Positions 47,492-57,560 of a stretch of 64,000 bases of DNA are shown here, in pieces. A program made the position numbers and the translations under genes. This stretch comes from Evernia prunastri (Eukaryota > Ascomycota > Lecanoromycetes > Lecanorales > Parmeliaceae). Position 1 is the stretch's first letter. Every line of letters starts with the position of its first letter. The DNA lies in assembly GCA_003184365.1 (NCBI GenBank), contig NKYR01000136.1, positions 1 to 64,000 on the forward strand, read 5' to 3'. The notes beneath the pieces are model-generated. The model was given only the letters and a program-made list of their open reading frames with translations, made no database searches and was not told the DNA's origin.

Positions 47492-48740
47492 TTAGCTCTT
47501 CCTCTTTCCCAACCTCTGCGGCCCTTTCTTTCCCTTCATCTTCTTCGCTGAGAACCCACGCAGGTCTGAAGTCGAAGCGGCATCTGTGCTTTTCGAAAAT
47601 CGCTTCTTGCCGCCAAAGCCGTGCTTATCGTCTTTCTTTTGCCTCTTGCTCTGTTTTTGCGCTACAGCATCCCTACTTTTGGCAGATCTCGATGTCCGAG
47701 CTTCTCTAGCAGCTTCTTCCAACTCTACATCAAAGAGATCTTCTTCATTCGCGGCACCCGTGTCTGCGTTCTTCCGTTCTGTGGACGAGTTGTCAGCCCA
47801 AATTAACCATGCGGTTCGAGACGCAGGATACAGTACTTCTCTTAAGCAAATTGATCTTATCCAGCGTCTCCCTCTTCGCCTTATCCCTCTCCTGCAACTT
47901 CGCCACCTGTACTTGCTTCCCAAACTTCTTCAGGTCTCTCTGCTTTCTTGCATCCGCGGCCGCCTTCTTATTAGCTGCTTCGTCCACCATCTTAGATTTG
48001 ATCTTTTCCATGTGCTCGTCGCTCTTGACCATCTCAGCGAAGTAGTCGGCGGGCCTTGAGAAAGGGACTCCCTCCTTCTTCAGCATAGTTCGAGCTTCAT
48101 TGGCTGCGTCGATGCATTGCTTGTAAAAGGCCAGTTCCCGGGTTAGGTCGTCGTTGACATCTGATATTGCTACAGGTTGGGAGGTCGTGATCGACTGGTG
48201 CGTGGAGAAAGGGAGACCGGAAGGTAAAGCTATGCTCTTCAAAGCTTTTGTTAGAGCAGCAGTGTTATTGATTGTGAGGCGTTGATGGGGAAGAAGATCA
48301 ACTTCATCTTCTGAAACAAGGGATTCGATGTCTGAGAGGGGAACGCCGTCTTCGTCTTCTACTCCTTTTGGGTTTGAATCCCCCGCATCTTCACCGTCTA
48401 GGCTGCTATCGCTGTAGCTTTCATCTTCGATTATCCTTGAAAGGTCAATCTGTGGCCTTGTCAGACCCAAGTAGATAATTAGAGTAGATGCTCGTCATAC
48501 AGCTGTGGCTTCTGTTGCTTCATCCTGATCACTTTCCCAGCCGTCGCCCTCAACTTCAAGCATAGATGCTGAGCCATTGGCCTGTGCCTCAATGTTTTCC
48601 TTTTCCTCAAGATTTGATCCTGAAGTTTTCGTGCGTTTCTTCTTGGCAGCTTGCTTCTGCTGTTTCTTTTGCTTCTCTACCTTGTAGTCACGGCCTTTGT
48701 GAGCGTCGAGCGCTGCCAGTAGTTTGCTCTTCTTGGCCAT
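47492..48740 (-). CDS. EBP2: rRNA-processing protein Ebp2
   Basis: Ebp2 is a nucleolar assembly factor for 60S subunits, needed for 27S pre-rRNA processing. CDS complement(47,492-47,778; 47,837-48,449; 48,501-48,740), 379 residues. The N-terminus is Lys-rich then acidic (MAKKSKLLAAL). The Ebp2 domain spans roughly residues 160-370, with ELAFYKQCIDAANEARTMLK, PFSRPADYFAEMVKSDEHM and KKFGKQVQ. The basic tail has GFGGKKRFSKS and SAKKMKGKKGPQRLGKRK. Introns of 51 and 58 nt have GTATGA/CAG and GTACTG/CAG ends, and both restore conserved sequence. Confidence 0.93.
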
Positions 48741-49939
48741 GAGGTGCTGTGCGTAGAATCCGGTACTTTGATGAATTGCAAAAATCACTCTCTGTTCGCG
48801 GGTAATATTTGATTGTATTTGGTTCAATTCGTAACCGCGCTGGTATCTTACAATAGTGTAAGTTAGCGGTTCCTCTTTTTTCTCTCAAGCCACTCAAACG
48901 GTGGTTGATATTGCAACGCAGACATCTTAAAATTGCGCTAGTCCAAAACCTTCCGAGCTTCCAGCGCTCTGAGTCTGTGTCTCCGGCCGGCGACGAGATC
49001 CAGCTGTACGTGCTGCCGGCTACGAACCTGGTGCTACTAAGGTAGTCATCAGAGCCAAGAGATCTCATGTTGTTTTGGGCTCGTCCCAATGCGACACCTA
49101 CAAGGGACACTGGGATATGAAAACCACCCGACGCGTTGTTTACCTGACTCGTACTCAGGCCCGAAGCTGGTCTTATCTACCAGTGAAGTGATATCGTTCT
49201 ATCAACGCGACAGGATACCCTTGGATCCGGAGCCCGCTCTGAGACTGCTGAAAGTAGCGAGGGCAGGGAAGAACCGAAACGTCTACCTCACTCGCACTGA
49301 GGCCCGAAGTCACTGCTGGGTGTGAAGGCAGTGATGGATGTGGTGTCGCCTAGACTATCGGGGTACGAATTTGGTTAGTGGGAATACTACAACTGCGTGG
49401 TCAGGGAGACGCAGCGGAAAAGTGGTGTTCTTGCAAGACATGGTCGGTCTGTATCAGCTGCTACTATGTAGGGAAAGCCCAAATAGAACACAGTTTTTAG
49501 AGGGAGACCTCTGCAGATAACGCGAAACAAGCTCTCTACGGGAACTTGCGGGGCGTGGTATATAATGGCAGCGACTGCTCAGAGCTCAAGCACGCATACA
49601 TATGGCCCCAGGGACCTCATCCCTTCAATGGGCTCTGACCCCTAGTGGATCACTCTCTTTCGCGAGAGTGGGACAGCCGTAGTTCGTCGAGGCCCTGAAA
49701 GACACTGTCTGTATAGCCCGAGAGGACGGATGCGCATGTCGGTGCGTGGAGTGTAGGGACCAGAGTCATCCGGTACGCCTAATACCACGTGCTTAGGGAG
49801 CAAACAAGGATTCGGCGCTGAAGCAGCGCGTAACGGCTTCTGGATAAGCAGAAGCATGCCTGGACGTTGCAGTACAAATGCCTGTTGTAGAGGGTGCAAG
49901 CTTTGCTGGGCGTACGCGAATTCTTGCCAGCAATCCAAG
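48741..49939. other. Unassigned intergenic DNA, probably repeat-derived
   Basis: About 1.2 kb of normal-GC DNA without a supported gene. Two diverged blocks sharing actc-(g/a)c-ctcaggcccgaag (near 49,150 and 49,295) look like degenerate repeats. Frames up to 78 codons are not convincing. It runs into the duplicated repeat at 49,940 and may be the 5' part of the same transposon-derived sequence. Confidence 0.4.
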
Positions 49940-50660
49940 TCATTCCAGCAATCAACAGACCGTAACGTCTCTATACTGTCAGATCTCAACATCTAGACAA
50001 TACATTTCACTTCACATCAAGCCTCCGCAATACCGACACACCCTCTTACCCCAAGAGGGCATATTCTTCTACCGTCATCGACTACCTATTCAGCCTACAA
50101 CACGAGCGAATATCCACTCTGTCCTCTTCCGGAGTGCCTCGATATATACGGTTTCCAATCGTTCGACTTCGCCCTATCGAAACGTATCCGCCGTCTCATT
50201 CCTCGATAAAGGTGATACCGGATCTTGAACCTCGGCCGCCTACCGNCAATAGACTCTGAGAAGTAGTGACCCTCAGAGTCGTCAGGGCAATCCCGTCTAG
50301 TGGGCTGAAATGGAAAAGAGTTGGAATTGGGATACTGTTCTTTGGGACCCCCGGGCTTAGAGGGGTCCCACCCCATACTGAATCTACAATATATCAAAAC
50401 ACCAAGGGTTTCGGGTCAAAAAGCAGGAAATGGTTCTTTACGAAAGGGGTCCGGCGACCGTAGGGTAGCCTCTTTCAATGGTTCAGAAATTTAGGTAGAT
50501 TATTTGATAGATAGCACATCTCGCATAGTCGGCCAATCAGGCAAGACTCCTGGGTAGTATGAAGCAATCAATCAATCAATCAATCAATAGAGCACCTACC
50601 ATAGTACATTATCAACTACATACTTCTTACACTATGTGCATACATTCCCATATGACAAAG
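49940..50660 (+). repeat. Tandem duplication, copy 1, with (CAAT)n tract
   Basis: This 721-bp segment recurs at 50,679-51,400 in direct orientation with no difference that I can see, except one undetermined base (N at 50,246) where copy 2 has two bases. It contains a GC stem (gggacccccgggcttagag) near 50,346 and a (CAAT)n run at about 50,565-50,588 like the tails of the LINE families in the left half. The repeat continues 72 bp beyond that tract. It may hold the 3' end of a third LINE family. Frames inside are not supported as genes. Confidence 0.75.
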
Positions 50661-50678
50661 AGTGTATCGCAGAAAAGN
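50661..50678. other. 18-bp junction with assembly N
   Basis: A short unique stretch (agtgtatcgcagaaaag followed by N at 50,678) separates the two duplicate copies. The N suggests an uncertain assembly or scaffold join. Confidence 0.7.
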
Positions 50679-51400
50679 TCATTCCAGCAATCAACAGACC
50701 GTAACGTCTCTATACTGTCAGATCTCAACATCTAGACAATACATTTCACTTCACATCAAGCCTCCGCAATACCGACACACCCTCTTACCCCAAGAGGGCA
50801 TATTCTTCTACCGTCATCGACTACCTATTCAGCCTACAACACGAGCGAATATCCACTCTGTCCTCTTCCGGAGTGCCTCGATATATACGGTTTCCAATCG
50901 TTCGACTTCGCCCTATCGAAACGTATCCGCCGTCTCATTCCTCGATAAAGGTGATACCGGATCTTGAACCTCGGCCGCCTACCGAGCAATAGACTCTGAG
51001 AAGTAGTGACCCTCAGAGTCGTCAGGGCAATCCCGTCTAGTGGGCTGAAATGGAAAAGAGTTGGAATTGGGATACTGTTCTTTGGGACCCCCGGGCTTAG
51101 AGGGGTCCCACCCCATACTGAATCTACAATATATCAAAACACCAAGGGTTTCGGGTCAAAAAGCAGGAAATGGTTCTTTACGAAAGGGGTCCGGCGACCG
51201 TAGGGTAGCCTCTTTCAATGGTTCAGAAATTTAGGTAGATTATTTGATAGATAGCACATCTCGCATAGTCGGCCAATCAGGCAAGACTCCTGGGTAGTAT
51301 GAAGCAATCAATCAATCAATCAATCAATAGAGCACCTACCATAGTACATTATCAACTACATACTTCTTACACTATGTGCATACATTCCCATATGACAAAG
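50679..51400 (+). repeat. Tandem duplication, copy 2, with (CAAT)n tract
   Basis: Second copy of the 721/722-bp unit, ending in the same tatgacaaag as copy 1, after which the 18-bp minisatellite begins. The (CAAT)n run is at about 51,305-51,328. The perfect match means a very recent duplication or an assembly error. Confidence 0.75.
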
Positions 51401-52095
51401 TGCTCTGCTCTCATGTAGTGCTCTGCTTTCATGTAGTATTCTGCTTTCATATAGTGCTCTGCTTCAATGTAGTGCTGTTCTTCAATATAGTGTTATTCTG
51501 CAATGTAGTGCTGCTCTTCAATGTAGTGATCTCATGCTGCTCTGCAATGTAGTGTTGCTCTGTAATGTAGTGCTGCTCTGTAATGTAGTGCTGCTCTGCA
51601 ATATAGTTGCTGCTCTGCAATGTAGTGTTTAATTACATTATATGCGGAGCAGCAACTACATTGCAGAGCAGCACTATATTGAAGAATAATACTATATTGA
51701 AGAATAGCACTACATTGCAGGATAACACTATATTGCAGGGCAGCAATTACATTGTAGAGCAACACTATATCGTAGAGAACCACTACATTGCAGAGTAGCA
51801 TAAGATCACTACATTGCAGAGCAGCACTACATTGCAGAGTAGCACTATATTACTACATTGAAGAGCAGCACTATATTGCAGGATAACATTACATTGCAGA
51901 GCAGCATAAGATCGCTATATTGAAGAGCAGCACTACATTGCAGAACAATACTACATTGTAGGGCAGCAACTATATTGTAGAGCAGCACGATATTGTAGAG
52001 CAGCACGATATTGTAGAGCAGCACTACATTGCAGAACAACGCTATATTGAAGAACAACACTACATTGCAGAGCAGCATAAGATCACTATATTGAA
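51401..52095. repeat. 18-bp minisatellite that inverts in the middle
   Basis: From 51,401 to about 51,627 some 12 units of an 18-mer (type tgctgctctgcaatgtag, with variants) run in one direction. After a centre of about 30 bp near 51,630-51,655 the reverse-complement unit (type ctacattgcagagcagca) runs about 24 times to about 52,095. A 26-bp long variant unit occurs in both arms (near 51,526 and 51,781). The array could fold into a long hairpin. Open frames on both strands arise only because 18 is a multiple of three. Confidence 0.85.
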
Positions 52096-52582
52096 GATCT
52101 AGCATAGCAGCAGCGCAGCATAGCAGCAGCAGCGACGACGAAAGCGACGACGATAAGAGAGACGAGCAGAATATGTTACACCAAGGATTCAACGATTATA
52201 GCTATACTAAGGCTTCAAATTTGGACAATCAGGCCATATCTATCTATTATTCTACATTTGCCCATTTGGTGCTGGGAGGTAGTTGGGTACCCCACCAAAA
52301 TTAGGTGCGGGAAGCATCTGGTTCCCGCATTCGCCAATGGTTTTGAAAACAGCTGTAACAGATCTCGGCGTTGGTATGATTCCATGCACGCACAATGATT
52401 CTTCTGCACCCCAACGTGTAGGTCATTATGGGGAAAGGATACTGTGGCATAGCATGTAACACATCGAAGAGTTTCTCTTCCAAATCAGATCCCTAAGGTT
52501 TCGGCACCACGAAATTGCCATCTTGCTCATAGCACGCCTAGCTGTATAGAAGCCTCCCTGCTTCAATTCTTTCAGAACCGCG
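52096..52582. other. Spacer with a short trinucleotide run
   Basis: Begins with a cagcag/gacgac-rich simple repeat (about 52,100-52,160), then unremarkable DNA holding the 3' end of the modin-type gene. Minus-strand frames of 60-72 codons here lack support. Confidence 0.45.
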
Positions 52583-54382
52583 TTAGCCAATATAGAGAGG
52601 CAGTTTGCTCCCCCAGTTGGAACTTGGTACACGGGCGCCCTCAACCATAAAATGGCAGCGATGCCATAAAAATCCTTTCCACATCATAGTCAGCCAAGCC
52701 TCCTCCACGACTTCTGGTTGGTCGAATCCCCTAGATCGCATATCTCCGATGACTTTTGGTATATTGTCGAAGTAGATGTGGGCGCCCTCGGTAATCCATC
52801 CAGCGACTCTCATTCCGTAATGGTCTCGTGCTCGCGAGGGTGAAGCGTTGATTCGTTCAAGAGCATCAGGGAAGTAATTGACTGCGTGCCGTATGTGGGA
52901 ATACATGAGGTCCGTGTAGCGAAAGACCTGCGATTTCTCGCCTCTGTCATTGTAGCGAGCCATCAAGTCTGTAAAGTATTTCGTAGCAGCGAGATGCTTT
53001 TCGGATAAATCATCCAGGAACTCCACGGATCGATCGTTCAGCCTCTGGTTGCATACTTCCTGATCCTCCCATTGCTCTCCGTAGCGGTTAAGCAGTTCTG
53101 AATATTGATGGAGTACCAACCGAGTCTGTTTAGACACAGATTCGTGTTTTGCGTCTCTTTCAGCAACGAGATCGGATAGACGCTTGTGAAAGACGACAAA
53201 TCCTTCTTGTTGTTGTGTCAAGCCGGTTGCGTATCCTGCAGGCTGAGGAACGCGGACGATCGTGGAGAAATATTGGCGAACCATGGGCGCCGCAAAGCCT
53301 ATGATGTCTGATATGCCTGGAGTCCAGCCTGGGTTTGCTTGCAGTATGCCTTTCGCTCTCTCTGCGGCTTCACGGCTTGGGTCCACTACGTTTCGTAACG
53401 TTGCAAGCACCTCCTCTTCTGTACCTAACTTGTAGTCTGGCACGCCGAGGCTTGCTTCACCAGGTACTATGCCGAAGCCCATTTTGTCTGCTGCTTCGGA
53501 GGGAATATATAGCTCGTTCAAGTCTTCGGCAGGATCTGCACTTGGCAAAAAATCACTGATGCCAATTTGCGAAACCGTGCCCATGGATCTTACAGCCGTA
53601 GAGGTGATCGTGTGTCCATTGCCCTCTGCCCTCAGGTTTCCATCCAGAGGCTCGAATTGCTTCCATATCATGCCCAATCTCCTTGCCATAACTGCGAGGT
53701 CACAGACCGTCACGGATGCCAATGGCCGCACAACCTCCGGTGGTACAAAGTCCCACGATCTCCTTTGCACCTTCAAGTTTGGTATCAAATAACGTTGCGA
53801 TCCAAATGCATTCAGAGTAATGTTCTCCAACGCCTTCTCCTTAGCCACTAGTTGTGTTCTGTTCCTCAGCTCCTTCGACGGAATTTCATGAACTGAAGCC
53901 CCAAAGAGTTTCAATGAGTCTATTGAATTTCGGTGCAAAGCTTCTATAAATCTTAGCCAGGAAACATTCTCGGTGCTGCCGACAAGATGTGATCCCGCTG
54001 GGGTTGCGCAATATGTGGCCTCCTTAGACCGGCGGGATCCATCAAGCTGGTAATGCGTTTCTTTTGTCCCGTAGACGTCTGTCTCTGTTGACACTGACTG
54101 GCCGGGCATATAGGGAAAGAGATCAAACTGTGGTGTCGTATAGAGCGTCTCGAATCGCATCTCACTCCAACGGAATTTGCGGTGCGTCAACTTGGCCCAG
54201 CCTCCCATGACTGAAGACTGGCATCTTCGGTAGCCATCTGCTGTTGCCAAGAACTGGCCGAGGACTTGGCTAATAGTCGTGACGAGCGCGACTAAAGCAA
54301 CAGCCAGAGCTATAATGGAAACGGTAGTGTCGTTGGCCATAAGTACTGCACTCGCTGTAGATGTATCTGCGGAGGTGCACAC
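52583..54382 (-). CDS. Modin-type fungal protein with N-terminal membrane segment
   Basis: A single uninterrupted frame of 599 codons. It resembles proteins annotated as modin in many filamentous fungi; the name comes from Podospora incompatibility work and its biochemical role is unknown to me. An N-terminal hydrophobic helix (VSIIALAVALVALVTTISQV) is followed by the conserved TADGYRRCQSSVMGGWAKLT and RFETLYTTPQFDL. The rest looks soluble and helical, ending MMWKGFLWHRCHFMVEGARV and SKLPLYIG. The second Met (54,340, MANDTTVSII) is the more likely start. It has no introns, unlike its neighbours, and lies next to the repeat block. Confidence 0.75.
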   Translation of the reverse strand: MCTSADTSTASAVLMANDTTVSIIALAVALVALVTTISQVLGQFLATADGYRRCQSSVMGGWAKLTHRKFRWSEMRFETLYTTPQFDLFPYMPGQSVSTETDVYGTKETHYQLDGSRRSKEATYCATPAGSHLVGSTENVSWLRFIEALHRNSIDSLKLFGASVHEIPSKELRNRTQLVAKEKALENITLNAFGSQRYLIPNLKVQRRSWDFVPPEVVRPLASVTVCDLAVMARRLGMIWKQFEPLDGNLRAEGNGHTITSTAVRSMGTVSQIGISDFLPSADPAEDLNELYIPSEAADKMGFGIVPGEASLGVPDYKLGTEEEVLATLRNVVDPSREAAERAKGILQANPGWTPGISDIIGFAAPMVRQYFSTIVRVPQPAGYATGLTQQQEGFVVFHKRLSDLVAERDAKHESVSKQTRLVLHQYSELLNRYGEQWEDQEVCNQRLNDRSVEFLDDLSEKHLAATKYFTDLMARYNDRGEKSQVFRYTDLMYSHIRHAVNYFPDALERINASPSRARDHYGMRVAGWITEGAHIYFDNIPKVIGDMRSRGFDQPEVVEEAWLTMMWKGFLWHRCHFMVEGARVPSSNWGSKLPLYIG

Positions 54383-56242
54383 AGCACCGCAGAAGGCCTA
54401 TCAAGATCCTTATCTTATCAGATCATGCAGTAAGGCTGGCTAGCGAGGGCTCTAGCTAGAGTACCGTAACCGAGACATAGAGTACCTTGGTCAACGACTC
54501 TTACCACCATAGAATTGTCCCATGACATAGATGCTGGATGAGACTCAGAAGAAGCATACGTTGAATAATCCGAAAGAAGCCGTTGAGTCGCTGTGCAAAG
54601 CTTTAACGGCGGCTACCAAAAATAATAAACCAACCACCTTACTACAATCCTCTCCCTCACAAGGTACTCGTACAACATATTCGGCACCTCGTAATCTTAC
54701 CTCACTTCTCCACGGACCAGAGATCTAACCCTCCGAGTCACCTTGCAGTATCGATTACCAAGGTATTCAGCTCCCTCTCAAATATCAACACGCTCCGCAA
54801 CTTACTCTAAGTACCTTACTAGCACAATCGCGCCTACCTTGACTAACAAATTTCTGGTCACCACAATTCTCCGCCTCTACTTTCCACCCGAACTTCGATA
54901 TTCAATCTGCGGCCTACGTTGAGCGAAGATTTCAATGACTCTCAAGCTTCAGCGTCTTCTCAATAGTATATCGAATCCAAGCGATAACCGCTTCGAGAAG
55001 CGTGGGAAGTTTAATCTATCTCTATCATAGAATATATCCATATTCAACGACGTGATTATCGAATAGATAATTATACTAAGCAGAGAAGAGCGATCGAGGC
55101 CAGCTTGGTATCCCTGATGACCAACCAATGCCAACCCGCTCGAGCTTCAGCCTCCAACGCTATATATACTCGTCTTCGCCAGGCGTGTCTGTGTACGACA
55201 TGCTTCTTCGACTGTTCTAAATGAATTCTTAGAATTATTTCGAACAAAGGAACCATGACCCTGTGGTCTCTGCCGCTGGTCTAGAATCGTATTTAAAATT
55301 GTCGACGAGTACTAAGAGCGTGATTACGCTGCCTCTAGCGCAATAAACCTTCCTTTTCATCTCTGCAGCACCTTCCGCTTCTCATCAACCACCGTAATAG
55401 ATTCCTTTCAATCCCCATCTGATCTCAAGCAATAGTCCTGAGCTTAAGATCTAGTGGTATAGACTTATACTATGTGCCCGAAGCGTTTCAACTGGTAGAG
55501 TGTGAATTGGAAAGTCGCATGACAGAATGAGCAGCAAGCCGTGTCCGCTAATGGCAAGCAACATGGTATTAAATGGTTTTTGAGACCGCAATTCCAATAG
55601 TACGTTCCTAAGGCAGATACAAAGATGGCAGGCTGGGAAAATGGGGGGACTTGATCCATTATCAGTCGTCAGTCAAGGAAACCACCACAACCACCACACC
55701 CATCTTATATGTCATCTTAACAGCAAGTCATGTGTTGCTTTAAGTCTATCACCGGATCTTGTTGAGCTCATTCGCCAACGTTAAACTCATTACTGCCTCG
55801 TACATCAGCGCGCGGCATCAAAGGCGCAAATCCACGCTCTTGGCAACGGGTTTTGTTGCAATTAAATCCTCATGTACTGGAACAATGAAAAAGAAATTCC
55901 TCAAGTGACTCACAGTTGGAAGGGGCTTCCCAGAAGGCTTCCGCAGTAGCCTTATGCCAGAGCCTTTTCTAGAAATTCCACATCTTCTTCCATCTACATC
56001 GAATGCTACCGGGCCACATTTCTTCTCATAGCCCAAACCGGAAAACACATATTCTGCTGCATATCAAACGTTCGCGGACTTTAGCAAGAACTACAGATCA
56101 TACACCTTACCTGATAGTTATCCCTCCACTTGACCTTACATGACATACACCACGCGTCACAATCACACCCAGCAGGCCCCTATCATCCACCATTCCCAAG
56201 ATCCCCCGTACAACACTGGACGCTTCAGGTCTCAAAGCTAGG
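54383..56242. other. Intergenic stretch without a supported gene
   Basis: About 1.86 kb of normal-GC DNA. A plus frame at 54,531-54,728 and a minus frame at 55,818-56,048 (CGISRKGSGIRLLRKPSGK, with a possible 39-nt intron downstream) are the best candidates for small genes. Neither has recognisable similarity. Confidence 0.45.
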
Positions 56243-57016
56243 ATGACATACGGCAATAAGCTCAGACAAGATAGAAATATCACGCCAAGAACAGTGGGGT
56301 TCATAAACTGGTGGAAGGAGCGATGCGTAGCGATGCTGCACGCGACCCCGTTTACGAAGAAGATGGTAAAGGAGGTCGAAATTCTTGACGACGAAACGCA
56401 ATCAAGATACGATAAGATACACGGACACGGCGGTCTATGCAACACTTTAGTGGAACTGTTCAATGCAATGGCGGAAATTAGAATGAAGACCGACTATGGA
56501 GACTACCTCGCAGATCCCTGTTCCGCTCTAAAAGCGCAAAGCATGAACGATCTGGTGTGGAAAACCGACACGCACGACTGGCAATCTGTCGCTGAGCAGA
56601 TAATGAAGGAGGAGAGGATCAAAGAAGAGCAAGTGGCTCGTCGGCTCCCTATTTCGCCTACACCATACTTGGACGATATAAACAAAGCGGCGATCCAGAC
56701 TAGGATACGACACTAGCCTGGTCAGATACCAAGTTCTCGCATACGCCGGACGCAATAACTTCTGTCACAGCGGGCTGAAAGCTGAAATTGAACAGGGTAG
56801 ATTTCAGGAGTTGGCAGAAAGACTCGTGGAAGACAAAAGATCTCTCGGAGTCATCTTGCGAGGCAGACCGCAAGTGCAAATAGAGATGCGCTGTGTCATC
56901 AAGATTGTCGAGAGAGAGTGGTTCGAGAGTTTGTACACTGACGAACGGGTCAGATTCGTCCCTACGAGCAAAGCGCTCGGGAAAATGAGACAGATGGCAG
57001 CATCAGGCAAAAATTG
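56243..57016 (+). pseudogene. Hypothetical protein gene, apparently frame-shifted
   Basis: A frame from 56,243 to 56,716 encodes 157 residues (start MTYGNKLRQDRNITPRTVGF, mostly charged and helical). At its stop a second frame, offset by one base, takes over and runs to 57,016 (LVRYQVLAYAGRNNF to MRQMAASGKN). Both have gene-like composition and there is no room for an intron between them, so a one-base indel is likely. I do not recognise a family. The N-terminus may lie further upstream. It could also be two unrelated chance frames. Confidence 0.4.
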
Positions 57017-57560
57017 AATTTGGCGACCTTTGGAACGGAAATGACGAGGGCAGCGCCGGTTTTGGTTCAGCGATTGGCAACTGCGATGTGCAAAGTATTG
57101 GCTTTGATTACCTTTGGCGTTGTTGATTCGTTGGTTGGGCGGGTGCAAGGACCCTTCGAATATGTTCATTACTGCAATTATCGCAGAGACAAGTCAATCC
57201 ACGTTTCCGCAAGAATCCTTCAGAACCTGATTGCTGCAATAAAGTAGGCACCAGTATATCCTCACAACTTGAATTAAATGCCACTCTGGAGTATTTTGTG
57301 AAATTTCGGTCTCGAATCGCCTTCTTCGCTTCTTTGTCCCTTGCCGATTGGAATTAATTGCAGACTGGCAGAGTCTTTGAGGGGGATGGTGGTGGTGGTA
57401 TACTAGAATACTATTTCTTCAATGAATGATTCAACGTACGCAAGGCCGCCTGCCGCGTGACCTCATCTGGCGTCCTATGACTTCGGCTTTCTACATGGCA
57501 AAAACGAAAGGCGGGCAGGCCATATTGCTCCTCCTTGGTGCACACCGCTGATCACTCTCC
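57017..57560. other. Intergenic stretch downstream of URB2
   Basis: About 540 bp with no supported gene; it includes a ggtggtggtggt run near 57,387. The 77-codon plus frame at 57,014-57,247 shows no similarity that I recognise. Confidence 0.45.

Noticed and set aside
50266..51203. Repeated 65-codon ORF in the 721/722-bp units
   Set aside because: No recognisable domain, overlaps a GC stem, and is present only because the segment is duplicated.
51532..52192. ORFs of 60-115 codons across the 18-bp array
   Set aside because: Low-complexity Leu/Cys/Asn/Val repeats produced by an 18-bp unit; present on both strands.
56107..56463. 118-codon minus-strand ORF
   Set aside because: Overlaps the more gene-like plus frame and shows no similarity.
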